From NCBI GenBank assembly GCA_905373605.1, contig CAJPTO010000215.1:1-5358 (forward strand): 5,358 nt of DNA, in the 5' to 3' direction. Both the position numbers and the translations under genes were made by a program. How positions within the stretch are numbered: the stretch's first letter is position 1; the number at the start of each line of letters is the position of its first letter. This DNA is from an uncultured Prevotella sp. (GTDB lineage Bacteria; Bacteroidota; Bacteroidia; Bacteroidales; Bacteroidaceae). Shown piece by piece: positions 1 to 5,259 of the stretch. Under the pieces are notes generated by a model. The model made no database searches. It saw only the letters and a list, made by a program, of their open reading frames with translations, and was not told where the DNA came from.

Positions 1-94
1 CTGAACTACTTCGACCGATACCATAGATATAGGTCAATGCGATTTCGCCACGCTTGTTTTGGGGCAAATCTACTCCAACAATTCTTATTGCCAT
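1..94 (-). CDS. rpsM: 30S ribosomal protein S13 (uS13), N-terminal fragment
   Basis: Only the first 31 codons are present; the gene continues past the left edge of the window, so this is a window truncation and not a broken gene. The ATG is at 94-92 and the protein begins MAIRIVGVDLPQNKRGEI, followed by a Y-GIGR motif at residues 24-28. This is the classic S13 start: an N-terminal strand and then the first helix of the small-subunit head protein, which contacts tRNA in the P site and the L5 bridge. It lies 35 nt after rpmJ, the standard order at the spc/alpha operon junction, where rpsK, rpsD, rpoA and rplQ would be expected next. No Shine-Dalgarno sequence precedes it; the leader is A/T-rich and carries a short tandem repeat. 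Identity is very secure despite the short fragment. Confidence 0.96.
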   Translation of the reverse strand, partial: MAIRIVGVDLPQNKRGEIALTYIYGIGRSSS

Positions 95-98
95 TTGT

Positions 99-131
99 TA
101 ATGATAAATGTTTTGATAATGATTAATGTTT
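99..131. repeat. Diverged 18-nt tandem repeat in the rpmJ-rpsM spacer
   Basis: On the plus strand, 99-113 reads TAATGATAAATGTTT and 117-131 reads TAATGATTAATGTTT. They match at 14 of 15 positions with a period of 18 nt. The right copy reaches into the rpmJ stop codon (132-130), and the left copy ends 5 nt upstream of the rpsM start codon. In the mRNA the copies read AAACATTAATCATTA and AAACATTTATCATTA. The repeat makes up nearly all of the rpsM leader. It could be a simple local duplication that lengthened the spacer, or an unstructured A/U-rich ribosome-loading site, which suits a Bacteroidota leader without a Shine-Dalgarno sequence. Function is inferred only. Confidence 0.7.
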
Positions 132-246
132 AACCCTGACGTGTCTTGTACTTGGGGTTCTTCTTGTTGATAACGAACAAGCGACCCTTGCGACGAACAA
201 TCTTGCACTCGGGTGTACGTTTCTTCAACGATGCTCTTGTCTTCAT
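130..246 (-). CDS. rpmJ: 50S ribosomal protein L36 (bL36), form lacking most zinc ligands
   Basis: This is a 38-residue basic protein, the standard L36 length, found by reading the minus strand directly. It starts MKTRASLKKRTPECKIVRRK and ends NPKYKTRQG, which are the L36 hallmarks. L36 is the smallest large-subunit protein and helps organise 23S rRNA near the L7/L12 stalk base. The zinc-ribbon form has Cys11, Cys14, Cys27 and His33, as in Escherichia coli L36. Here the residues are Thr11, Cys14, Asn27 and Tyr33, so three of four ligands are replaced and zinc should not be bound. Makarova and colleagues described zinc-less paralogues of this kind for several ribosomal proteins, and I recall it as normal in Bacteroidota. 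It lies 13 nt after infA and has no Shine-Dalgarno sequence. Confidence 0.97.
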   Translation of the reverse strand: MKTRASLKKRTPECKIVRRKGRLFVINKKNPKYKTRQG

Positions 247-259
247 ATTCTTAATTGAA

Positions 260-478
260 TTATTTGTATCTAAACACAATTCTACCCTTGGTAAGGTCGT
301 AGGGGCTCATTTCCACTTTCACCTTATCACCGGGTAGTATCTTGATGTAGTGCATTCTCATCTTGCCGGATATGTGGGCCGTAATGGGACATCCATTCTC
401 AAGCTCCACCCGAAACATCGCATTAGACAATGCTTCTACAATCGTTCCATCTTGCTCAATAGCAGATTGTTTTGCCAT
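260..478 (-). CDS. infA: Translation initiation factor IF-1
   Basis: The protein is 72 residues long, the same as E. coli IF-1, and forms a single S1-type OB-fold domain. It binds the 30S A site during initiation, working with IF-2 and IF-3. Diagnostic segments are ELENGCPITAHISGKMR at residues 25-41, YIKILPGDKVKVE at 44-56 and SPYDLTKGRIVFR at 58-70. The start MAKQSAIEQDGTIVEAL matches the family start, so the ATG at 478-476 is secure. The leader is T-rich (TTAATTTTTT directly before ATG) with no Shine-Dalgarno sequence. An 85-nt spacer separates it from map, the longest internal gap in the window, and rpmJ follows after 13 nt. Placing infA between map and rpmJ is common in this cluster. Confidence 0.98.
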   Translation of the reverse strand: MAKQSAIEQDGTIVEALSNAMFRVELENGCPITAHISGKMRMHYIKILPGDKVKVEMSPYDLTKGRIVFRYK

Positions 479-484
479 AAAAAA

Positions 485-559
485 TTAACTCTTTTCTTTT
501 TCTGTAAGTTTTGTTCTCGTTACTTTCAGAGCAAGGCCCCGTGCCAATGCCGCGTGCAT
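485..559 (-). CDS. Possible 24-codon micro-ORF between map and infA
   Basis: An ATG at 559-557 opens a frame of 24 codons ending in TAA at 487-485. Its product would be MHAALARGLALKVTRT followed by KLTEKEKS, a small basic peptide with no membrane segment and no family I recognise. The frame begins 4 nt after the map stop and ends 6 nt before the infA ATG, so it fills the spacer with operon-like spacing. No Shine-Dalgarno sequence is seen, but most genes here lack one. The start codon lies inside a predicted hairpin (543-562). With so few codons, composition cannot separate coding from chance. It may be a translated coupling peptide, a remnant of a longer gene, or nothing. Confidence 0.22.
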   Translation of the reverse strand: MHAALARGLALKVTRTKLTEKEKS

Positions 560-562
560 GGC
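543..562 (-). other. Hairpin just after the map stop codon
   Basis: Read on the minus strand, GCCATGC (562-556) can pair with GCATTGGC (550-543). This gives seven base pairs with one bulged T and a five-base loop ACGCG. The stem begins 1 nt after the map TAA. No T run follows, so it does not look like an intrinsic terminator. It could protect the 3' end of an upstream mRNA segment, mark a processing site, or slow ribosome entry to the spacer. Pairing was worked out by eye; no folding energy was computed. Confidence 0.35.
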
Positions 563-563
563 T

Positions 564-1352
564 TTAGGATGCGTGCTCTATGTCTTCGAATGAAGATAAA
601 ATCTCGGCCTTCCCCTTGCGTATGGCAATGGTATGCTCGTAATGAGCGGCCCAACTGCCGTCAAGGGTGCGTATAGACCACTTGTCGGGTAACAGCCCTA
701 TGCGGCGATCGCCCATTGTCACCATTGGTTCGATGGCAATGCACATGCCCTCCTTGAGCATGATGCCACTGCCAGGCTTGCCATAGTTGGGTACTTTAGG
801 CTCTTCGTGCATCTCGCGGCCAATGCCATGACCGGTGAGTTCGCGCACAACGCCATAGCCGTGGGCCTCACAAAAAGACTGCACAGCATGGCCAATGTCG
901 CCAAGGTGACTGCCAGCAGTGGCAGCCTCGATGGCAAGATACAGCGACTTACGTGTCACATTGAGGAAATCTCTGACATTTTGTGCCACTTCTCCGACAC
1001 AAAACGTGTAACAGCCGTCACCATTATACCCAGCAAGAAGTGTGCCACAATCAACGGAAATAATATCTCCGTCTTTGAGAACCACCTTGTCGCTGGGCAC
1101 GCCGTGTACCACAACCTCGTTTACCGAGGTGCAAATGCTCGCGGGGAACGGCCCTCCAAAAGGATTGGGAAAGTTCTTGAACGTGGGTATTGCCCCATGA
1201 TCGCGTATGAACTCGTCTGCAATACGGTCCAATTGGAGGGTCGTAACGCCCGGAACAATATGTTTAGCCAATTCTGCCAATGTTTTTCCAACCAGTTGGT
1301 TGGCATGGCGCATCAGCTCGATTTCATCTTCAGTCTTGAGATAAACCTTCAT
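564..1352 (-). CDS. map: Type I methionine aminopeptidase
   Basis: This cytosolic metalloprotease removes the initiator methionine from new proteins when the second residue is small. The product is 262 residues in the pita-bread fold. All catalytic residues are visible: His83 (VVHGVP), metal ligands Asp101 (SVDCG), Asp112 (NGDGCYTF), His175 (TGHGIG), Glu208 (AIEPM) and Glu239 (AHYEHT), plus His182 (MHEEP). These correspond to E. coli H79, D97, D108, H171, E204, E235 and H178. I chose the ATG at 1352-1350 because MKVYLKTEDEIELMR matches the family start. A TTG at 1376-1374, overlapping the secY stop, would add eight unconserved residues. The gene begins 20 nt after secY with no adk between them, unlike the Firmicutes secY-adk-map order. 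An AAGG directly abuts the ATG, too close to be a normal Shine-Dalgarno sequence. A short N-terminal zinc finger or SH3-binding extension is absent, which fits type Ia. Confidence 0.97.
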   Translation of the reverse strand: MKVYLKTEDEIELMRHANQLVGKTLAELAKHIVPGVTTLQLDRIADEFIRDHGAIPTFKNFPNPFGGPFPASICTSVNEVVVHGVPSDKVVLKDGDIISVDCGTLLAGYNGDGCYTFCVGEVAQNVRDFLNVTRKSLYLAIEAATAGSHLGDIGHAVQSFCEAHGYGVVRELTGHGIGREMHEEPKVPNYGKPGSGIMLKEGMCIAIEPMVTMGDRRIGLLPDKWSIRTLDGSWAAHYEHTIAIRKGKAEILSSFEDIEHAS

Positions 1353-1372
1353 CCTTAGAGTTGAAAGGCAAA

Positions 1373-2719
1373 TCAATAAGCCGAAGCCACGCCAGCAGCG
1401 GCGTTGCGCGTGTGACCCGAGTTGAGCAATCCATCGTAGTGGCGCATCATGAGATAGCTCTCAATCTGTTGCAAGGTGTCGATAACCACACCCACAAGGA
1501 TGAGCAGCGAAGTGCCACCGAAGAACTGCGAGAAACCCTGTTGCACATTGAGCAACCCAGCCAATGCAGGCATCACGGCGATGAACGCGATGAACAAGGA
1601 ACCAGGAAGAGTTAGGCGCGACATCACCGTGTCGATGTAGTCGGCCGTATCCTTACCAGGCTTAATGCCAGGAATGAAACCGTTGTTGCGCTTCATGTCT
1701 TCAGCCATCTGAACAGGATTGAGCGTGATTGCCGTATAGAAATAGGTGAACGCGATGATGAGCGTTACATAGATGATGTTATACAGCAACGAGCGGTTGT
1801 CCATCAGCGACTGTACCACATAACTTGCATTTTCGGATTGGTATCTCACGATAGCCAAGGGGATGAACATCAACGCCTGTGCAAAGATGATAGGCATAAC
1901 GTTTGCGGCGAAAAGCTTCAGGGGAACGTATTGGCGCGCTCCGCCGTATTGCTTATTGCCAACAACGCGCTTGGCATATTGCACGGGTATCTTGCGTGTG
2001 CCTTGCACCAAGAGGATGGCGGCACAAACAACGGCGTAGAGGATGAGTATCTCGACAATGAACATGACAATGCCACCACCCTGAATGGCCTCGAAACGCG
2101 AGCCAAACTCTTGGAAGAACGCCTCGGGCAAACGGGCGATGATGCCAATCATGATGATCAATGAGATACCGTTTCCAACTCCCTTGTCGGTGATACGCTC
2201 GCCCAACCATAGGACGAACATACTACCGGCGGCAAGTATGATGGTGGCAGGAATCATAAACACCGACCACGAGATGCCAGAAGCCAAGGCACCCTCGGCC
2301 TGCATCTTGAGGTTGATGAGGTAAGACGGTGCCTGAAACAGCAGGATAACCACTGTCAGAGCACGCGTATACCAGTTTATTTTCTTCCGTCCGCTCTCGC
2401 CTTCTCGCTGCATCTTCTGGAAATATGGCACAGCCACGGCCAGGAGTTGCATCACGATGGAGGCAGAGATGTAAGGCATGATACCCAACGCGAAGATAGA
2501 GGCGTTGGAGAATGCACCACCGGAAAACATATCCAAAAGCGACATCAAGCCACCAGAGGTCTGCTTTTGTAGTGTGTCGAGCTGGGACGGGTTGATACCT
2601 GGAAGTACTACATACGATCCAAAACGATAAATAGCTACAAATAAAATGGTGATGAGGAGACGCTGGCGCAGGTCCTCAACTTTCCAACAGTTCTTTAGTG
2701 CCTCGATAAACTTTTTCAT
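1373..2719 (-). CDS. secY: Preprotein translocase channel subunit SecY
   Basis: SecY forms the inner-membrane protein-conducting channel with SecE and SecG and is driven by SecA or the ribosome. The product has 448 residues and ten hydrophobic segments, at about 19-39, 72-98, 118-134, 152-172, 182-197, 215-238, 268-290, 311-331, 372-390 and 401-418. Two family signatures are clear: FALGIMPYISASIVMQL at 76-92, just after the plug region, and WLGERITDKGVGNG at 171-184. The cytosolic loop GTRKIPVQYAKRVVG (240-254) and the loop FIPGIKPGKDT (348-358) are the SecA and ribosome docking loops. Lys353 sits where E. coli has Arg357. The C-terminal QQIESYLMMRHYDG segment is of Bacteroidales type and is followed by a small Ala-rich tail. 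It starts 4 nt after the rplO stop, so translation is probably coupled. It is the only complete gene here that ends in TGA. Confidence 0.98.
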   Translation of the reverse strand: MKKFIEALKNCWKVEDLRQRLLITILFVAIYRFGSYVVLPGINPSQLDTLQKQTSGGLMSLLDMFSGGAFSNASIFALGIMPYISASIVMQLLAVAVPYFQKMQREGESGRKKINWYTRALTVVILLFQAPSYLINLKMQAEGALASGISWSVFMIPATIILAAGSMFVLWLGERITDKGVGNGISLIIMIGIIARLPEAFFQEFGSRFEAIQGGGIVMFIVEILILYAVVCAAILLVQGTRKIPVQYAKRVVGNKQYGGARQYVPLKLFAANVMPIIFAQALMFIPLAIVRYQSENASYVVQSLMDNRSLLYNIIYVTLIIAFTYFYTAITLNPVQMAEDMKRNNGFIPGIKPGKDTADYIDTVMSRLTLPGSLFIAFIAVMPALAGLLNVQQGFSQFFGGTSLLILVGVVIDTLQQIESYLMMRHYDGLLNSGHTRNAAAGVASAY

Positions 2720-2723
2720 TGTC

Positions 2724-3170
2724 TTAGATTAAAGTAGTGTTACCTCCTACTGCCTTGATGGCCTCTTCGGCAGATTTGGAGAATGCGTTAGCTTCAACGT
2801 TGAGGGCGACCTTCACTTCGCCGTTGCCCAGAACCTTCACAAGCTGCTTGCCATTGAACAAGCCAGCTTCCTTAAGCTCGGCAACACCAATCTTGGTCAG
2901 TCCCTTCTCATCAGCAAGTTTCTGAAGAGTTGAGAGGTTAACGGGGAAATACTCCTTGTGGTTGATGTTCTTGAAGCCCGACTTCGGCACGCGGCGTTGC
3001 AGCGGCATCTGTCCACCTTCAAAACCAATCTTCCTCTTATAACCAGAGCGGGCCTTGGCACCCTTGTGTCCACGGGTAGAGGTACCGCCCAAGCCAGAAC
3101 CTGGGCCGCGACCGATACGACGACGTGAATGAGTGGAGCCAGCAGCCGGTTTCAAATTATGTAATTTCAT
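2724..3170 (-). CDS. rplO: 50S ribosomal protein L15 (uL15)
   Basis: The protein has 148 residues, the usual bacterial length. Its N-terminal third is a very basic, Gly-rich extension that threads into 23S rRNA: MKLHNLKPAAGSTHSRRRIG at 1-20 and then RGPGSGLGGTSTRGHKG at 21-37. The sequence FEGGQMPLQRRVPKSGF (50-66) is a family signature. The globular C-terminal half ends in a helix and strand (SAEEAIKAVGG, 133-143). I chose the ATG at 3170-3168 because MKLHNLKPA is the conserved start. An in-frame upstream start at 3203 would add 11 unconserved residues and overlap rpmD. The spacer from rpmD is 25 nt and A/T-rich without a Shine-Dalgarno sequence. secY follows after 4 nt, matching the near-universal rplO-secY pairing. 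Confidence 0.98.
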   Translation of the reverse strand: MKLHNLKPAAGSTHSRRRIGRGPGSGLGGTSTRGHKGAKARSGYKRKIGFEGGQMPLQRRVPKSGFKNINHKEYFPVNLSTLQKLADEKGLTKIGVAELKEAGLFNGKQLVKVLGNGEVKVALNVEANAFSKSAEEAIKAVGGNTTLI

Positions 3171-3195
3171 AAATGTGCTAATTTGACTAAGTTTG

Positions 3196-3372
3196 TTATT
3201 CAACTACGGTTACCAGATGGTGAACCTTTCTAATCATACCGCGGATGCTGGGAGTGTCTTCCACTTCAACAACCTGAGAAATCTTGCGAAGTCCCAGACA
3301 CTGGAGCGTGCGCTTCTGGTCGATGGGGTAACCAATCTTACTCTTTACTTGTTTGATTTTAATCGTTGCCAT
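3196..3372 (-). CDS. rpmD: 50S ribosomal protein L30 (uL30)
   Basis: This 58-residue protein was found by translating the gap between rpsE and rplO. It begins MATIKIKQVKSKIGYPIDQK, continues RTLQCLGLRKISQVVEVEDT and ends GMIRKVHHLVTVVE. The pattern of a strand, the IG-(6)-TL-LGL-K motif, then PSIRGMI and the final V-HLV strand is the short bacterial L30 domain at its normal length. L30 binds 23S rRNA on the large-subunit surface; it is dispensable or missing in some bacteria but kept here. It starts 14 nt after rpsE and is preceded by a clear Shine-Dalgarno sequence, unusual for this window. The stop TAA is at 3198-3196, 25 nt before the rplO start. Confidence 0.97.
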   Translation of the reverse strand: MATIKIKQVKSKIGYPIDQKRTLQCLGLRKISQVVEVEDTPSIRGMIRKVHHLVTVVE

Positions 3373-3381
3373 GTTATGATG

Positions 3382-3387
3382 CTCCTT
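3382..3387 (-). promoter_or_regulatory. Shine-Dalgarno sequence for rpmD
   Basis: On the minus strand AAGGAG occupies 3387-3382, with 9 nt between it and the rpmD ATG. Its first A is the last base of the rpsE stop codon (TAAAGGAG), so a ribosome terminating on rpsE covers the site. This favours reinitiation or coupled translation of L30. Most other genes here have no such site. Confidence 0.75.
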
Positions 3388-3899
3388 TATCCGTTAAAAA
3401 CTCTGTCCATGCTGATACCACGAACACCGGCGATGGCATAGGCATCGCGCATCTGGCTAAGTGCCTCGATGGTGGCCTTCACCAGGTTGTGGGGGTTGGA
3501 AGAACCCTTCGACTTAGCAATCACGTCGGTGATGCCACAGCTCTCGAGCACTGCACGCATAGCACCACCAGCCTTCAGACCGGTACCGGCAGCAGCAGGC
3601 TTGAGCAACACTTGCGCACCGCCGAACGAAGTTTCAACCTCGTGGGGCACGGTGCCTTTGAGTACGGGAACCTTAACCAAGTTTTTCTTTGCAGACTCAA
3701 CGCCCTTGGCGATAGCTGTTGTCACTTCTCCGGCCTTACCCAGGCCGTAGCCGATAACGCCATTGCCATCACCCACAACGACAATAGCAGCGAACGTAAA
3801 GGTACGACCACCCTTTGTCACCTTGGTAACACGGTTGATGGCAACCAAGCGGTCTTTCAATTCTGCGTCACTATTCACTCTTACTTTATTCATTGCCAT
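3387..3899 (-). CDS. rpsE: 30S ribosomal protein S5 (uS5)
   Basis: S5 helps maintain decoding accuracy and lines the mRNA entry channel of the small subunit. The product has 170 residues. The N-terminal double-stranded-RNA-binding-like domain holds LKDRLVAINRVTKVTKGGRT (14-33) and the signature GDGNGVIGYGLGKAGEV (43-59). The C-terminal domain holds GTGLKAGGAMRAVLES (105-120) and AKSKGSSNPHNLVKAT (128-143). The ATG at 3899-3897 gives MAMNKVRV; a second ATG two codons later is also possible and would change little. The start lies 6 nt after the rplR stop, which suggests coupled translation, and no Shine-Dalgarno sequence is visible. The rpsE stop codon shares a base with the Shine-Dalgarno sequence of rpmD. 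All conserved regions are intact. Confidence 0.98.
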   Translation of the reverse strand: MAMNKVRVNSDAELKDRLVAINRVTKVTKGGRTFTFAAIVVVGDGNGVIGYGLGKAGEVTTAIAKGVESAKKNLVKVPVLKGTVPHEVETSFGGAQVLLKPAAAGTGLKAGGAMRAVLESCGITDVIAKSKGSSNPHNLVKATIEALSQMRDAYAIAGVRGISMDRVFNG

Positions 3900-3905
3900 A
3901 ATCGT

Positions 3906-4250
3906 TTAAAAATTAAGTCCACCTTTGCGGGCTGCATCAGCCAATTCTTTCACACGGCCGTGATAGAGGTAGCCGTTACGGTCGAAAACAACGGCGGTGA
4001 TACCAGCAGCTTGTGCCTTCTGGGCAACGAGCTCGCCAACCTTCTGTGCCTGTTCTTTCTTAGGCATGGCCTCCATGCCGAGCGAAGAAGCTGAAGCGAG
4101 GGTGGTACCAGTGAGGTCGTTGATAATCTGAACGTAAATCTGCTTGTTCGAACGGAACACGCTCATGCGAGGACGCTCGGCAGTGCCATTCACGCTCTTG
4201 CGAATTCTATATTTGATCTTAATTCGTCTTTCTACTTTCTTTGTTGTCAT
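3906..4250 (-). CDS. rplR: 50S ribosomal protein L18 (uL18)
   Basis: L18 binds 5S rRNA, together with L5 and L25-type proteins, and anchors it in the central protuberance. The product has 114 residues, close to the usual 115-120. A basic N-terminal tail (KKVERRIKIKYRIRKSVNGT, 4-23) leads into RPRMSVFRSNKQIYVQIIND (27-46). The C-terminal part, VVFDRNGYLYHGRVKELADA (87-106) with ARKGGL after it, is the conserved rRNA-binding end. The ATG at 4250-4248 follows the rplF stop by 18 nt in an A/T-rich leader without a Shine-Dalgarno sequence. rpsE begins 6 nt downstream. Length, order and motifs all agree. Confidence 0.98.
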   Translation of the reverse strand: MTTKKVERRIKIKYRIRKSVNGTAERPRMSVFRSNKQIYVQIINDLTGTTLASASSLGMEAMPKKEQAQKVGELVAQKAQAAGITAVVFDRNGYLYHGRVKELADAARKGGLNF

Positions 4251-4268
4251 AATTGTCTGAATTTAAAG

Positions 4269-4835
4269 TTACTTAGCTGAAGCGGTCTTACCAGACTTCC
4301 TACGAATAACCTCACCCTTGAACAAGATACCTTTACCCTTATAAGGCTCAGGCTTGCGGAAAGAACGAATTTTTGCGCAGATGAGACCCAGCAGCTGCTT
4401 GTCGCAAGACTCCAAGATAAGAACGGGATTTTGGTTTCTTTCCGACTTGGACTCAACCTTCACCTCAGCTGGGAGCTGAATGAAGATGGGGTGCGTGTAA
4501 CCCAAAGAAAACTCGATGAGGTTGCCTTGGTTGGATACGCGATAACCCACGCCGACAAGTTCCAACACCTTCTTGTAGCCTTCGCTTACGCCAACAACCA
4601 TGTTGTTGACCAACGAACGGTACAAACCATGGAATGCTTGCTTCTGCTTAATGTTTACGGGGCTGTTTTCATCTACTTCGAAGACAATCTGACCGTCGGC
4701 AATGTTCACCTTGATGGAAGCGTCTACATGTTGCGACATTTCGCCCTTGGGACCCTTAACGGTAACAACACCATTGGCCTGAGTAACGGTAACACCCGTG
4801 GGGATGCTGATTGGCAATTTACCTATTCTTGACAT
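4269..4835 (-). CDS. rplF: 50S ribosomal protein L6 (uL6)
   Basis: L6 sits at the base of the L7/L12 stalk near the sarcin-ricin loop and the factor-binding site. The product has 188 residues, slightly longer than the E. coli protein (177), with a basic KSGKTASAK tail. It contains two repeated L6 domains, about 1-82 and 83-170. The start MSRIGKLPISIPTGV and the C-terminal family signature PEPYKGKGI (162-170) are diagnostic, as are KGPKGEM (27-33) and LVGVGYR (93-99). I chose the ATG at 4835-4833; an upstream in-frame start would add 16 unconserved residues overlapping rpsH. This choice is confirmed by a strong Shine-Dalgarno sequence 8 nt upstream. The gene begins 16 nt after rpsH. Confidence 0.98.
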   Translation of the reverse strand: MSRIGKLPISIPTGVTVTQANGVVTVKGPKGEMSQHVDASIKVNIADGQIVFEVDENSPVNIKQKQAFHGLYRSLVNNMVVGVSEGYKKVLELVGVGYRVSNQGNLIEFSLGYTHPIFIQLPAEVKVESKSERNQNPVLILESCDKQLLGLICAKIRSFRKPEPYKGKGILFKGEVIRRKSGKTASAK

Positions 4836-4843
4836 ACTTGTAC

Positions 4844-4850
4844 CCTCCTT
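4844..4850 (-). promoter_or_regulatory. Strong Shine-Dalgarno sequence for rplF
   Basis: On the minus strand AAGGAGG occupies 4850-4844, with 8 nt to the rplF ATG. This is an essentially ideal match to the 3' end of bacterial 16S rRNA. It starts 1 nt after the rpsH stop codon (TAATAAGGAGG). It decides the rplF start. Such sites are rare in Bacteroidota, so its presence here is notable. Confidence 0.85.
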
Positions 4851-4851
4851 A

Positions 4852-5247
4852 TTAATAAACGTAACAAAGCACCTCACCACCAATCTTCAGGTTGGCAGCC
4901 TCTTTGTTAGTCATTACACCTTGGGATGTAGATAAGATTGCGATACCTAATCCGTTAATTACTCTCGGCATGTCCTTGTAACCGGTGTACTTTCGGAGAC
5001 CTGGTGTAGACACGCGCTTCAAACTCTTGATAGCACTCTGCTTTGTTGAAGGATTGTACTTCAGTGCGACCTTGATTGAACCCTGGGGACCATCTTCAAC
5101 GAACTTGTAGTTCAGAATGTATCCCTTCTCGAAGAGGATCTTAGTGATCTCTTTCTTCAAGTTAGACGCAGGAACTTCAACAACGCGATGATGCGCCATG
5201 ATGGCGTTCCGCAATCTAGTCAGATAATCTGCTATTGGATCTGTCAT
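4852..5247 (-). CDS. rpsH: 30S ribosomal protein S8 (uS8)
   Basis: S8 binds helix 21 of 16S rRNA early in small-subunit assembly; in E. coli it is also the translational repressor of the spc operon. The product has 131 residues, the usual length. The N-terminal domain begins MTDPIADYLTRLRNAIMAHH. The C-terminal RNA-binding domain carries INGLGIAILSTSQGVMTNKE (97-116), which includes the STSQG motif at 106-110, and ends KIGGEVLCYVY, the family hallmark. I chose the ATG at 5247-5245 because MTDPIADYLT is the conserved start; an upstream in-frame non-ATG start would add 13 residues encoded by the stem-loop region. No Shine-Dalgarno sequence is present. The expected upstream gene, rpsN, is not visible, so its end must lie beyond the right edge. 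Confidence 0.98.
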   Translation of the reverse strand: MTDPIADYLTRLRNAIMAHHRVVEVPASNLKKEITKILFEKGYILNYKFVEDGPQGSIKVALKYNPSTKQSAIKSLKRVSTPGLRKYTGYKDMPRVINGLGIAILSTSQGVMTNKEAANLKIGGEVLCYVY

Positions 5248-5259
5248 GTTATAAAAATG

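Noticed and set aside
479..563. Internal promoter or intrinsic terminator between map and infA
   Set aside because: No TTTG/TAnnTTTG pair is present, and the hairpin lacks a following T run.
807..1358. 183-codon plus-strand open frame opposite map
   Set aside because: The opposite strand encodes a complete Map with every catalytic residue; the plus frame has no family features and no plausible leader.
1353..1376. TTG start for map overlapping the secY stop
   Set aside because: The added eight residues are not part of the Map family start, and MKVYLKTEDEIE aligns with known N termini from the ATG at 1352.
1838..2324. Plus-strand open frames opposite the middle of secY
   Set aside because: Hydrophilic His/Asp/Asn-rich translations are the expected mirror of SecY membrane-segment codons; secY itself is intact.
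3171..3203. Upstream in-frame start for rplO overlapping rpmD
   Set aside because: The extra 11 residues are unlike any L15, while MKLHNLKPA is the conserved start.
3366..4094. 242-codon plus-strand open frame opposite rpsE and the start of rplR-side sequence
   Set aside because: It is fully antisense to two intact ribosomal genes, shows no recognisable domain, and its Cys/His-rich mixed composition is what reverse-strand reading of biased ribosomal codons gives.
4431..4832. 133-codon plus-strand open frame opposite rplF
   Set aside because: It lies antisense within an intact L6 gene and has no recognisable motif.
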